Shown in pieces: positions 36,561 to 49,243 of a stretch of DNA of 64,000 bases. The stretch is from NCBI GenBank assembly GCA_964247055.1, contig OZ176050.1, positions 5,146,001 through 5,210,000 of the forward strand. Reading direction: 5' to 3'. Positions within the stretch are counted from its first letter, which is position 1. Each line of letters begins with the position of its first letter. The notes under the pieces were generated by a model, which saw only the letters and a list, made by a program, of their open reading frames with translations, did not search any database and had not been told where the DNA came from. The position numbers and the translations under genes were made by a program. This DNA is from Paragordius varius (lineage: Eukaryota; Nematomorpha).

Positions 36561-38057
36561 ATTTCACTATTTAATATGTGATTTCGAAATTAAGGGAGAG
36601 AAGTAGCTTAAATTAAAAATTACTTTTATAAGGTTTTAAACAATTTAATATTTTGTTAAATTGTATCTCACAATTAAGGATCTATCATAGCATCAATCGA
36701 CATTAATGGAAAATTAAAAGATTTTCAGTATTAGGGAATCAGGATAGCCAGAAAGGATTCATACCTGAGTATTACAAATAATCGTGATTTCTCTTATATC
36801 CTTTTTCCAAATTCAAAAGCGTATTTATATATTCTTGCTAACGGCGTAAATATCGCATATTGAACGACAAAATCTAATACTTGCCAATAATAACCGCTAT
36901 TTTAAAACAAGATAGTAATTTGCCAATTTCCAGATTTTATCCCTGATATAAGGTTGCTCAGGAAATATATAAAAATTTAATTTAATTTTATACTTAAAAT
37001 ATTATTATTCTTTGTGCACAGTTAAACAAAAGTTTGTTATAAATTCATGGTGATAATTAAAATTGGTTTAAAATACTCAGGGACAAGCATAACCGCATAT
37101 ATTTAATATTGCGAATTCTCATGGCCTCAGGCTTGTGTGAAATGGAAATTTTTTTGGATAAAATGTAAATTAAATTTAATTAACACAACCATGTGAATAA
37201 ATTAGAAAATAAGTAGTGCGTGTGCAAAAAAATCCATTAATCATATTTAATTGTAATTTATATCCATTTTTATCTGAGAAAAAATTATATAAACTCTTTG
37301 TATGGTAATTTTATTTCTTTAATAAGGTTTACCTGTAAATATATTATATCGAAAAAATACTTAAATTAAATACAAGTATCTACAATTCAACAAAGCTTAT
37401 TTACATTTTTGCTTGCGCAAGTTTTGGCATAATGCATTATTTATTTATTTATTTATGAGTGTTTTATTTTAAATTAACTAAAGCGATTTGGTCAAAATAT
37501 TCTTTTAAGAGTAAAAAGACTTTTTATAATTGAGTTTTTAGGTGAATCACAAAAAAATGGAATAAATTCGTTTTATAATTATGGTGTAAAAAGGTAAAAT
37601 GTTGGTTTTAGCTTTTCCGGAGAGCGTGATGGATTCAAATTTTGTCTCTAACCATGTACTGTAACTCATGGATTCTCCTAAGGGTGAATGGTATAAAAGC
37701 GATTTACGGAGAAAACTCCGAATAATTAATTAATATTTATGTATATTTTCCTCTAGATACTGACCTGCCCAGGACTGACAGAATAATGGAAATATTGTGC
37801 CTACAAATTTTAAACCTCCTTAGCATAGAGTACGACAGGAAAATCTAATTATTCTATTGTCTTGTTTGCTTAAAATTTTACTAGCGCTATTTTAAATCAA
37901 CAATTTTGTTTTGATAACACACAAGTAAAAATGCTAAAATGGTTTTCAAGCAGTTTTATAAAATATAAATTCAATTGTTTTTACCGCAACCATATTTTAT
38001 TTAAATTATAATTGCAAAACTAGTTTTTCATGTTTATTGAGAGGAATAATTTGCTTA
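36561..38057. other. Gene-free AT-rich stretch
   Basis: No feature recognised. A short GC-richer patch near 37610-37730 has complementary TCCGGAG and CTCCG pieces but no coding sense. Confidence 0.3.
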
Positions 38058-38337
38058 CATGCATACAGAGGCGTATCTAGGGGGAAGGGGAACGGATGCA
38101 CCGGGCGCCATAGTTGAAGGAGCGCCGCATTTCAAAAAATTTAGTTTTATTTCAAAAAATAGGTATCTAAAAGTTATTATTTTAAATAATACATAAAAAA
38201 TCACCCATTTATGAGTGGTCATGCCCACGGTTTAAATTTAATTTTTTTTTGAAATCCAAGGTTGCATGGAGAGGAGAGGCGCCATCACGGATTCATGCAC
38301 CGGCGCCAGAAATGCAAGCTACGCCTCTGCATGCATA
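38058..38337. mobile_element. hAT-type MITE (264 bp) with 8-bp TSD
   Basis: Element 38066-38329 lies between exact duplications CATGCATA (38058-38065, 38330-38337). Termini are CAGAGGCGTATCTAGGG and AGCTACGCCTCTG. The inside contains GGGCGCCATAGTTGAAGG and GGCGCCATCACGGATTCATG. A related 308-bp copy is at 55968-56275. The 8-bp duplication and the CAGAGGCGTA terminus place it with hAT non-autonomous elements. The two short frames at 38262-38483 are internal to it and its flank. Confidence 0.75.
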
Positions 38338-39096
38338 ATATTAATATTTATCATCAATTTAGAAATATTAATCGTTCGGCACTTCCTGTTATACCCATCT
38401 GTTTTAATATCTCGACCATTAACAATTCATACTGTGGTAAAAACTTAATTTTTATATTTAATCACAATAATAGTAAAAATTAGTGCTTTTTCCTCGATGT
38501 TTGGCCTAATGTACAAAAATTCCATTTTTCTATTTCGGCTAATAGTAAAAAACTTAATTTTTATATTTATTTGGAAATTCGTTTTTAACGCTCTTGCTCA
38601 ATGATGTATGATACATATACATTTATTTTTTTTACCCTTTTCGCAGAATGTTAAAACTGCAATGTATAATACATACCAGTATAATATGGCTGGTCATGTT
38701 TTTTAATATTATTGGGTGCTTGATTGGTAATGCAAATTTAATATCCTAAATATAAAAAAGTAAAGCTCTAGCATATCATGAATTTTTGACACTAGTTATT
38801 GGCTGGTGAATGAAAAATTCAAATAATTTCTGTGATAGAAATATTACCAAAAGTTTTAACTTTTAAATATATTTTTATTAAGGATTATTTAATTATCCTA
38901 TTCCCACCTCCCTGCGGGGTTGGCTGGGCATGTTATTGCGCTAACGGCAAAGGCCAGTTTTCTAATGATCTGTAAAATCATTAGTTTTACACGAGGGCAT
39001 GGGTTACGTAAAAAATTGCCTCAATAAATCTTTGATATGAATATATTATAAATATGTATTTCTAAACTCCGAATATCTTGATTTTACCTATCTCCC
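38338..39096. other. Gene-free stretch with one GC-rich patch
   Basis: At about 38905-39010 there is an isolated GC-richer segment (CCCTGCGGGGTTGGCTGGGC, GCGCTAACGGCAAAGGCCAG, and the small inverted pair AATGATCTGTAAAATCATT). It may be a repeat relic; I cannot assign it. Confidence 0.3.
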
Positions 39097-39681
39097 TTAA
39101 CACTTGGATCCAACACATTTATTTAGTCCTTCGATTCAAATTGGGGTAGTTGGATACCCCAGACGTATTTAAAACTTAATACTTCAAATAATATGTTAGT
39201 AGTTGAAACCATGTCAAAAGTGTGCTCTTACGTAACATTAATGAGCCCAATATAAAAAAAATTCATTCAAAAATACTTGATATTACTTATTTTAAGCTAA
39301 AACCCCAAAGGTAAAAATTTAGTCAACCTGACATGTGTGCATTAACAAAATATAAAATTTTTACATAAACCACTTTTTCTGTTTCTATCAATTTAATATA
39401 TTATGATTTGAATAAAAAATTAGCTTAAATTTTAGCTTGTAAATTAGATAAAAACCATATTTTGAAAAAATTTGTAAAATAAAAATGGCGGCGAAATAGT
39501 TTGAGATGGAACTTTTTTTTCAAAACTAAATTTTATTAAGATATTTCGGCGTTTTTATATAATTTTTAGGATAATAGAAGGATAAATTTAAATTGAGACC
39601 GTTTCTCTCAGTAGTTTTAAAAAATATCAAATTATATATTGTCGGGGTATTTAGATACCCCAATTTGAATCAAAGTGTTAA
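39097..39681 (+). repeat. MITE family A copy A5
   Basis: Complete: TTAACACTTGGATCCAACAC at the left and CAATTTGAATCAAAGTGTTAA at the right, with the family core in between. The TTAA duplication is clear. Confidence 0.7.
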
Positions 39682-39874
39682 TTTCGCATCCTAATAAGAT
39701 GCTTGATAGCTTTGGCAACGATTTTAATATCAATTGTGCGAATTTAAATATTAACGTTAATTTACGCGAGAGACAACTCCAATAAAAGTGATACGAAAAT
39801 CTTTCTAATGTCAAGAAATTTGAATAGTCAAAAGAAAATTATAAATAAATATGATCCCCGTTTTATTGTTTATA

Positions 39875-39990
39875 ACAGAGGTGTCCAATACAAATGGCTT
39901 AGCGGGTCGCATTTGAAAAATATAAATTTTTTATTAGATTAATAGGACTGCAAAAAAATAGTAAGAAAATATATAACTACTACAAATAAT
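39875..39990 (+). repeat. Possible hAT end relic
   Basis: CAGAGGTGTCCAATACAAAT followed by GCGGGTCGCATTTGAAAA resembles termini of non-autonomous hAT elements. No partner end or target duplication was found. Confidence 0.3.
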
Positions 39991-40608
39991 GATAAAACTT
40001 GAGATATTATGGTTTGTGTTATCATTTTGGCAGATAATTTATAAATATCAAACCATATAGTTAGGATTTTTATTAAAACTCAGATCAAAAAATCGCATTT
40101 TTCTTTTAACATACTAAAGAAATTTTTTCTATGAAAGTATATTAAAATAATTATTTTAAATTAGTTAAACTCACTATTAATATCTTATCATTCATATTTT
40201 ATTAGTAAAAAAATTAATATATCAAAATGAAGTTAAAAAAATATTGTTTTTTATTTCTTCATTTTTTTGTCATCTGGTTTATGAGTGTGTAAATTATTTA
40301 CTGTTTTATTTAGGAATCTTACATGAGCGGGAATATAAAGTATAAAATTAACACAAAATAAGATTTACGTGGAATATCAACCAAAAATCCGTACAAATCC
40401 AGTAAAAATATTAATTGCATTACAAACCTGTTACAGGGATTTTTACGGATTTCCGGTTTGTATTATACTGCTTGTAAATCATATTTTGTAATAATTTACA
40501 TAATTTATAATTCCCGCTCATGACCAAAATAAAAAAGTAAATTTTTAATACGCTTTTAGTTTTATATTGATATATAAGTTTTTTTAATAAATAAAATATG
40601 ATAAGATT

Positions 40609-41157
40609 TTAATACTTCGATTCAAATTGGATCTAAATACCCCAGACTATGTTTAACTTCATATTTCTAAAAAAACTATTGTGAGAAACGGTTCCAATTT
40701 AAATATATAAAAAAGCCATATATCTAAATAAAATTTAGTTTTGTAAAAAAAGTTTTCCATATCAAACTACTTCGGCACCATTTTTATTTTGCAAAATATC
40801 CGTTCACTCTATTTTAAGCCTTTAATTAAGCTTACTTTTTTATTAAAATCACAGTTAACATTAATATAAGCAGAAAAATTGGTATATCTTGCATTATTTT
40901 TATAATTAGCTTTTGCACATATGTCTTGGTGTCTAAAATTTTTATTTTTGGGCTATCCCTTTAAATAACTAATATCAAGCATTTATGAATGGATTTTTAT
41001 ATTTCGGTTCATAAATGTTATATAAGTGCAAGCTTTTGCCATGGTTTTTAATATATTCCATATTTTTAAAATATTTAATTTTAAACAGGCCTGGGGTATC
41101 CAACTACCCCAATTTGAATCGAAGGACTGAAATAAATACGTTGCATTCAAATGTTAA
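40609..41157 (-). repeat. MITE family A copy A6
   Basis: Reverse orientation, from ACTTCGATTCAAATTGG to CAAATGTTAA. The core is the same as A5. Diverged at the left end. Confidence 0.65.
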
Positions 41158-42349
41158 GTTTGTTAAAACGCGATTTGTTCCGACTTTTAATAACCTAACC
41201 ATATGGTTTTAGGCTATTTAAAATTGAAAATATCTGCTATAATGATAATAAACAGTGACTCAAGTTTTATCATTATTTTTGAATTATCCCCATTTATCCT
41301 TATTTTTCACTTTGCCCAATTTTGATCTGCTTTTAATATATCAAAAACTAGGTCGCAAATAAAAATTTTTACGGCAAATGAATTCGCTGGTTTGTTAAAA
41401 AATATTTTTGCACATATATAAAAATATGTGTAATGGCCAATTTAACGCATATTATTTATTTTCGTTATAAAGTAGAATTACCATTAAAGGTATATTTTTA
41501 GTTTTCGCAAAGTTTTAATTGAAGCACAAATAAGTTACCTAAATGCATACATGCATGAATATTATTAATAATTAACTTGGGGATCTTTTATACGTGAATT
41601 ATAAATCTATTTGCTAACTGACGTTTAAACGCACACAATGTCATTTGCCATATACTCTAGCCTTAGTTATCTGTTACTTACTCTCTATAAATAATTTATT
41701 AAATTACATATTATAAATATTTGTTGCTTAATGCATCAAATTAAACGGGATCAAAAAGGAGGGATGATGTTTTTGCAGATTTATGTCGTATATTTATAAA
41801 ATTATAAATTACGTAAGGCCGCACTAAAAAACAATAAAAATGAAAGTTAAATTAGAGAGCGACTTCATGTAACTATGGATCCTTAAGTTTAGCGTATGGT
41901 CATGCATTTGGGTTAAATTGTGTATTCCTTTCATTAATATAGGTTATTTAATTCTAATTTTTATGAAAAGTTGTTTACGACAACATCAATAACATAAAAT
42001 CATTTTGTAGAAAATGTTATTAATAATTAAATATTTTTTTATTGACTGCGTAATCATAATTGTTTAGACTTCTCCGCCTTCATGCACTCATTACTGAATA
42101 ATTTTAATAAAAAACTAATTAACATAAATTCCAATTAAATTTGTCCAAAGAAACACCAATTATAATTATGGTCATTTAAATAGAATTCTTCATAATTTTC
42201 ATCCACTAACATTGAAACGATATAAATTTGCAACTTTTGTTGGTTTTTACAGTCTGCATAAATTTAATTTATACTAAAATACTACTTATACAATATTTAA
42301 TTATTACATTCTTTCGGCACAAAGTTTTTACGGATTTATATAGCACTCA
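41158..42349. other. Upstream region of the RFamide precursor
   Basis: No repeat or coding signal recognised. No core promoter can be singled out in this base composition. Confidence 0.3.
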
Positions 42350-42841
42350 ATGAATACTTTATTTATTTCTACAACAATAATTTTCATTTTGATTCCAAAT
42401 ACCAGCAATTCGCCCCTATATGATTATAGCTATTATGATTATAATGACGACCCCGCGATAGGAACTTTTAAATATGGAACCATTGCAGGAAATAACCCGA
42501 ATAATGATATTAAGGAGGCCTTACTCAAACAAGGAAATTCAAATGGACTTGGTAGGAATCGTGCTCTGATTGATACTATAAATTATAACAGGAAATTTGG
42601 GCCATTAAACATGGTAGAAAAGCAAATTTTAACGTACTCCCCTAAAAAGTTCAAGCCCAAACAAAATTCTATCGATCAAGGGATTTATATAAAAAAGAAA
42701 CCGAAACTGTTTACCAATGATATATCATTACATACTCTCCTTTCAAAACGTCCAGAAACACTGAATGGCAACAATTACGAAAACAACAAAAGAAAAATCA
42801 CAATTGAAGGTTCTGATTATGGATTTTTTAGATTCGGATAA
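42350..42841 (+). CDS. Putative RFamide neuropeptide precursor (sulfakinin/CCK-like C-terminus)
   Basis: Single-exon frame of 163 aa, ATG at 42350. It starts with a signal peptide (MNTLFISTTIIFILIPNTSN, cleavage likely near residue 20-21), followed by a Tyr/Asp-rich segment (PLYDYSYYDYNDDP). Basic cleavage sites then appear: KKK at 115-117, KR at 133-134, KRK at 147-149. The last 14 residues after KRK are ITIEGSDYGFFRFG, then stop. The terminal Gly would be converted to an amide, giving a peptide ending DYGFFRF-NH2. Known: sulfakinins end in (D/E)YGHMRF-amide, and lophotrochozoan CCK/SK peptides in DYG...GRF-amide, so the DYGxxRF pattern fits that family. The family assignment is inference; generic FxRF-amide is the alternative. 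AATAAA at 42974-42979 supports a compact transcript. Inferred role: secreted ligand for a GPCR. Confidence 0.7.
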   Translation: MNTLFISTTIIFILIPNTSNSPLYDYSYYDYNDDPAIGTFKYGTIAGNNPNNDIKEALLKQGNSNGLGRNRALIDTINYNRKFGPLNMVEKQILTYSPKKFKPKQNSIDQGIYIKKKPKLFTNDISLHTLLSKRPETLNGNNYENNKRKITIEGSDYGFFRFG

Positions 42842-45074
42842 ATTTAAGATTGGTCACATAAAAACTTTGGAATATATAACAAATTTTACAAATTTCAAAT
42901 ATTATTTTCCCCATTTAATGACATTAATTTGTCAAAATCATTATAATTGTTTTTTTATTAATGACACTTAAAAAATAAATGTCATGTGCTATATTATAAA
43001 TTCGAAATCATGGTGGGCTTTATTAATCTAGCCAATCAGTAAGTTTTTGACTTAATCGACTTATTAGTTAAGCTAAAATCGCATGACATATAATAATCGT
43101 AAAATATTATTACACCAATATTCAAACCTAAAATTAACCATAACAGTTGGTAAGTCCCCAAAAAGTCTTTCCTTTTTTTAAAAATTTAAAGGTATTTGTA
43201 TTCTAATAAACTACATTTACTAGCCCTCCTAAGCGCACTAATTTCTCCAAACACTTTCCTTTTAAACCATATTACTTTACCATCAACATAATAATATTTA
43301 TAATATTTTGAATACCTTGTTGCGCCCTTTTCTAAAAACTCTTTTTGTTGCAATGGAAAACGAATTAAACGGGGGGCACTTAACAACTGTATTTGTATTT
43401 TGAGGACCTGAATAAATGGCAAGAAACCTAAAATATGGGTTATCCTAATATCAAATCAACCATCAGATTTTCGATTTCTATGATTTCATAAATGGCAATA
43501 TAAAAAGTTCCAACATTTAATATTTTTACCCGTATAATCATGAACAATAATTTTCAAATGTTGTTGCTATTAAAAAACAATTGACGCTATTCAATATATT
43601 AATGAAGAAAACCTATAATGGATACTGAGGTTTTGCCATAATATGGGCTCTTTCAATTTGTTTTTTAATTGGGAGGGGCAATCCTAAATTTTGTTTTTGG
43701 TCGCAATTGTTCTTTTATAAATGATAATTCTCTAGTTATTGTAATATCAATCATTTCCTTACCATAACTCAAAGATTAGATTAGGATAAGGGGCATCATA
43801 GGCAAGGGATGATCGTGTTTGTAAGTTTGAGTTTGCTCATATGTCATACCCAATATAATTTAATTATGCCTGTTTCAAAGATTATGCATTGGATTAGAAC
43901 TGTGCCAAAATTTTATGGGCGAATCGTTATTCCGTATGCCATGGTTCTCATTCAGATATAAAAAAGACATTAAAAATATCGTGTTTCGGTTTAATAACCG
44001 TCTGCAAGCCGATTTGATATATTAAACACTCTTTACCAGATGTGGTAAGTCCGCTGAACGATTAATATTTAACAAAGAAAACACTATATTTTAAATTTAA
44101 ACCATAACCTATATTACCTAATATAAGAAAGATGGATATATATATTTACCCTATAAGATTCTTTATATATAAGCCATAAGTCTGGTCTTATGGGTCAGAT
44201 AAAAAAAGAATGAAAAGTCCCAATTCATTTTACGTTTTAGGTAAAGTCGGAAAAATAATCATTGAATTTAGATTGATGTTTATAATTTATCTTGGCATTC
44301 ATTATGGCCCTTTAGAAGGTTAAAAATTATGATTGGATAAAATGTGAATTAGAATAAAAAATCCTCATCTCACCTTGTGCAAACTACTTTTATATAATCG
44401 ATAAAAATTCATGTATAAATGCAAATAATTATTATGTTTTCAATCAATTTTATTAGGAAAATTTTTTTTTATAATTATTATTACCTTGCTACTTAGATTC
44501 TTCGGTTATGAGGTGAGAGCAAATAAAATGGAAATATCGCTCATGTTAGGCCCAGTAGAAGGAACTGGAAAACGTTAAAAGTCTGAATTGGGCTATTAAT
44601 TTCTAGTCCAAAAAATACCTTAACTTAAAGCGAAAATTATTTCTTAATGAAGTGTCAAAGTAAAACATAATTTATAAAAGAAGTTATTGAAATCTTATTC
44701 ATTAAAACTATTCAGAGTATAAAATTCTTTAAACAACATCAAAATTTTCTATGATATTGGGCTCAATTTGAAAATATACAAAAATATTTTATAAAAATGT
44801 TATCAAATCCCTATCTCGAATTTGGCGTTAAAGATTTTGCTATTTGTTATGGGAAAGGGACAAATGAGAAACTAGTTTCATTAATAAGGGATCGAAAAAG
44901 AAATTAACCTAAGCCTAAATAGCTGAAAAAATTGGCAAATATTATGATTTGATGCCTAAATAATAAACTTTAAAATGCTTTTTTTTGCATTTTTAAGAGC
45001 AAATTTTTGAAAACAATTGATTTTGCAATCAGGTGTTTGATTAAATGAGACTTGGCTGAAAAGACTAACAAATT
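42842..45074. other. Mostly unannotated; one uncertain minus-strand frame
   Basis: A minus-strand frame at 43422-43186 has non-repetitive, protein-like composition (APRLIRFPLQQKEFLEKG, YYVDGKVIWFKRK) with a possible acceptor just upstream (TTTTAG near 43435), but I recognise no domain and cannot find partner exons. The rest shows nothing. Confidence 0.2.
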
Positions 45075-46290
45075 TGAATTATAGATGTGTGTTCCAAAAG
45101 TCTTAAATTTTTGGTCCCCCTCTTAAATCGAGTTTTTTTAATAAACGGAAAAATGACGAGATGGCGCGATAACAATTTTAAATATATGCTAAATTATGAC
45201 ATCAAAAAGGTTTTCAAATAATGAATATTTTGCTTATAATAACTTACGGAAAAATTATGGAGAATAGAGTTTTATGGCATTAAGAAGCATTGAAGAAACG
45301 GTATAAAAACACTTTAAGATATTTAATATATTAATTCTTTAATATTCAAACTGAACATCACCACAGATTTTTGATTTGAATCTTCAATGTCTACTAAATT
45401 ATATTAACTTGTATTTTTATTATAAAATCATAAAAATTTGTGATTAAACACATTTATATCATTTGACGCGATGGAAATGTTCAGCATCGAAATACTCTGA
45501 GCACAAAATCGGGGGAATACTGATGAATAATATATATTCTAGGACAAATGTATTAGGATTCTCATTGTGTTTTTGGCTTTGGGCCTTTTGATAAGAAAAA
45601 ATATTTACAGTTGTGTGATAATTGCTCCATATAAATCGCAATTTGCTTACATTATGCTAAATAATTTTTTTTAACAAAAGCTATATGCCTTATTCCAAAA
45701 AATATAATATTATATATAACACACTATAATAGCTAAAAAATATTTTCAAATTTAAATTTTTGTATGCAGGCTCCGAAAGTCTCAAATTTTCTGCCCACTA
45801 AAACTGGACTAGTTCTTTTAAAATAAACGTAAAAATGCCGAGATTTGCAATAAAAGATTTTAATAAAAGCTAGATTCTCGCATCAAAAATTTTTTTTGAA
45901 AGAGCCTTGCCAAATTTTGTTGCACACTTCATCCTACTTTAAAACATATGGAGACAGTACTAAATATGCTTTACGATATTATAAAAACAATTTTTCTATA
46001 TAATTCGATATGCTGCACATTTATAACCTCAGAATGGTTAAAAGTTTCGTTCACCTTTGAATTAATATTCATCTTTGAATTAGAATAAGATGTTAAAATA
46101 TTCAGCATTCACCTATATAGAAAAAGTGTTCTTATAATATCTTTAGAGTGTTTATTACCGTTTCTGACTAGCAAGAAGTGCGCCTCAACAAAATTTTGTT
46201 AAAAAATTGAATTTTTGAACGAAGTGTGCATTTTTTAAAAATATTGTTTTGATGCCATAAAACATTATTTAAAAATATAATCGCTCAGGC
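45075..46290. repeat. Repeat family J: two copies, the second palindromic
   Basis: The first copy, about 45075-45420, has AATAAACGGAAAAATGACGA and AATTTTAAATATATGCTAAA. The second, about 45770-46290, reads inward from AATAAACGTAAAAATGCCGA through CAAATTTTGTTGCACACTTC. Around 46030-46120 it turns back (CAGAATGGTTAAAAGTTT, then complementary stretches), repeating TATTATAAAAACA and GTGCGCCTCAACAAAATTTT in inverse. It is a diverged foldback of about 500 bp. Confidence 0.45.
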
Positions 46291-46305
46291 GTTTTTGTAT
46301 TTATA

Positions 46306-46842
46306 TTAACTGGATACAACACAATCATTTCAGTCGTCCGATTCAACTTGGGGTCTTTGAGGCAGGCCTTCATAAAATCAAATATTTTTAGAGATATGGA
46401 ACATAAAATCATTGCAAATTGCACTTATATAACATTGATGCCCCAAAATATAAAAGGATTCATCTAGAAAAAACTTAATATTATTTTTATGATAACCCTT
46501 AAGGTAAGAGTTTAGACCTGGCATGTGTGCATTCAAAATTGTTAAAATAATGTAAAACCACTTTTTCTGTTTTCGATGGTTGTGATTTAAATAATTAGCT
46601 TTAGCGTTAGAATCAAATAAATCCGATTGCGAAAGTTATAAAATATAAATGGCGTTAAGGAGTTTGATGTGGAACTTTTTTCAAAACTAACATTTATTTA
46701 GATATGGCTATTTATATATTTTTATCTTATTAGGATAAAAGCATGTATTTATATTGGAACCGTTTCTTTCAGTAGTTTTATTAAAATACTAATTTAAAGA
46801 TAATCTGGGGTCCCTAGATGCCCCAATTAAATCGAGTATTAA
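46306..46842 (+). repeat. MITE family A copy A7, diverged
   Basis: TTAACTGGATACAACACA at the left; AATCTGGGGTCCCTAGATGC with ATCGAGTATTAA at the right. Many substitutions make it one of the older copies. Confidence 0.55.
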
Positions 46843-47792
46843 AAAAGCCCATTTTAGAGTCGGGAAAAAATATGATGAACCACATCAAATAATTTTATTG
46901 CTAATAACACAAGGTATATTGGTATCTGTTAATGATATTTGTAGGAATGAAGATCTTAGCCTTCAGTAAAAAACAAAATGTGCGCTAATTTCGCTTTTAC
47001 GATGTAGAGCATTTATCAAAAAAGCAATTTCTTATACCAATCGTAAGACCATGTATAATTTTGGTGCATTTTTCAATCAGAAAATACGTATTTTATCAAT
47101 ATATTGCTGAGCACACTGGATGCATATATAATTCTTCAAGCTTATCAATACCGTTTTTGCTATGGTTCCATACACAGTAAAAATCGTCGCCAAAATTTTG
47201 ATATAAATAAAATTTTCAGGTTATCATTTTTTGCAAAAAAACGTTTTTGAAAGGTTTGATATATATATATAATACAAAACTCTTAAAAAAATGAGCTTTT
47301 GGTTATTTTAAGATAACCAGCCAGTTGCAGAGGGGGCGGATATATGAGATTTTCAAAGCCTACATTTAACACAAAGGTTTTGCAAATATTGCAATTTAAA
47401 TATAGTTTAAAATGTGTGTTAATAATATTTTTTCGATTGCGGCATTTAGTTGTAACCAAAAAAAATTTATATATCATGTGTGCAAGTTTCGTGATTTGTC
47501 TATAGGGAGCTGTTGCTAAAACTTGTTAAACTTTCTTATATCACCTGTAAGGCTAAACCCAAAGGCACCATAATATCTGATTCATTTTTGTATTAATATA
47601 TAATATATATATTATATTTCACCAAAATATTTTATATACCCTCTGTTTTGGGAATTTCACATTTGGATTTGACGAAAATCCCTCCGATATGGTCTGTAAA
47701 GTGATTGTTAATATTGTTAAAGTGTAATTATAATCGACCAAATATGCACCAAAATTATATCTTAATTAATACTTATTATTGTCCTGCTTTAG
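46843..47792. other. Gene-free stretch
   Basis: No feature recognised. The frame at 47477-47283 (minus) has no support. Confidence 0.3.
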
Positions 47793-48240
47793 GTTTTGAG
47801 GTTCTTATATCCCCGAGGTCATTTTTGTAATTTCTAAAGTTATTCAGTTAAAATTTATATCAAGCATTGTTCCCATGTGCTAGCTTATACTTTTTACAGT
47901 TTTGTGACTTTCTAGAGTCTAAATACAGCTTTAAAACATGAACAGCTGTAATAAAAATCAAAATTTAATTTTTGCTGTTTAAATATAAGCTTTTAACAAC
48001 CAATATCATTTATTTGGTTGTTGCTTAGCGATTTTCTAAAATTTATAAATTAAAAATGGAGGCAAAAAAGTTTGAAATGAGGATTTTTTGCAGTTTGACC
48101 TATTTTATTCAATAAATTGTAAATTTTGCCTAAAACGCTATAGAAAAATTTTTAAATTTAGAATACATTAAATATTGTTTTAAGATGTCCAAATTTTTCA
48201 ATTGTTGGATATAAAACTAACTTAAAAGTTAGTGAAATGA
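47793..48240 (-). repeat. MITE family E copy E4
   Basis: Contains AAATGGAGGCAAAAAAGTTT and GAAATGAGGATTTTTTGC, with terminal GTTGGATATAAAACTAAC. Same orientation as E1. It ends about 340 bp upstream of the ARL5 start. Confidence 0.55.
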
Positions 48241-48578
48241 TATTTTTATATATTCAGAGGAATTATTAAAATTTAGTCTACTCTACATAAAATGAAGTTT
48301 ATATTCTAAATGGCGTAAAGTATGCCTTCAAACTTTTCAAAACCATAATTAATTTTTTATTGTGTTAAATAAATTTGTATCCAGAAACTATATATAATTT
48401 TTTATTTTCATGTAATTGGCATAGGGTAGCCCTAATTTGCAATATTTCATCACAACATAAGCAACGTAAATCCAATTTTTATAATTTTGTATAAATTATA
48501 TATTTGAAGTTGCAAAATATTTACAGAAAATAGAAGTTTGCATATGATTGCTGAATGCTATAGTTTTATGCATGTTTT

Positions 48579-49243
48579 ATGGGTCTGCTTTTCAGTAAAC
48601 TATGGGGTTATTTTAAAAACAAAGGTGTTTATATTATTTTATTTTAGAACATAAAATAGTTATTGTCGGACTGGATAATGCCGGAAAAACGACTATTCTT
48701 TATCAATTGTTTATTTATTTATATATAGAAGTCTTACAAAGGAAGTTGTTCAAACGTCTCCCACTATTGGGAGTAATGTAGAATCAATAAAATGGAAAAA
48801 TATCAATTTTGTTATGTGGGATGTTGGAGGTCAAGAATCTTTACGTAAAGCTTGGAATACATATTTTATTAACACCGAAGTATCATTCTTTAAAATATTA
48901 GTTTGTAATTTTTGTCGTTGATTGTTCTGACCATGAAAGATTAACTTTAAGTAAGGCTGAACTTTTTAAAGTTCTGGAGAGCGAGGTATGGATTCATATT
49001 ATTTATTTTAGGATATTAAAAGCATTTCTATACTAATATATGCTAATAAACAAGATGTTATGGGTTCAATGAAAGTTTCCGAGCTCTCAAAGTTTTTGAA
49101 TTTAACTTCTATAAAATCACATTCTTGGCACATACAACCTTGTTGCGCCTTATCTGGTGAGGGGTAACGAACAAATAATTTTTAGATTATATCAAGGGCT
49201 TGAATGGCTTGCTAACATTGTCAAAAATAAAGAAAACGGATAA
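48579..49243 (+). CDS. ARL5: ARL5-type ADP-ribosylation-factor-like GTPase with five 20-26 nt introns
   Basis: Small GTPase of the Arf family; ARL5 acts at the trans-Golgi, recruiting tethering factors (known of the family). Exons: 48579-48624, 48648-48708, 48729-48879, 48902-48985, 49012-49163, 49186-49243. They total 552 nt, 183 aa plus stop (human ARL5 proteins are 179 aa). The five introns are 23, 20, 22, 26 and 22 nt, all GT-AG. The start [12 protein letters not shown] gives the myristoylated Gly2 with the amphipathic helix. GTP motifs: GLDNAGKT (aa 23-30), [10 protein letters not shown] (switch I), [10 protein letters not shown] (switch II), NKQD, and [15 protein letters not shown] near the end. 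The match to ARL5 runs full length without gaps of note, with the ARL5-typical [16 protein letters not shown] at 49260-49265 follows the stop by 16 nt, so this is a compact, probably active gene. Confidence 0.93.
48625..48647 (+). other. ARL5 intron 1, 23 nt
   Basis: GTGTTTATATTA...TTTTAG, phase 1. It joins codons for ...FKNK and EHKIVIVG. The following introns are 48709-48728 (20 nt), 48880-48901 (22), 48986-49011 (26) and 49164-49185 (22). Removing each restores a continuous family match. Confidence 0.9.
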
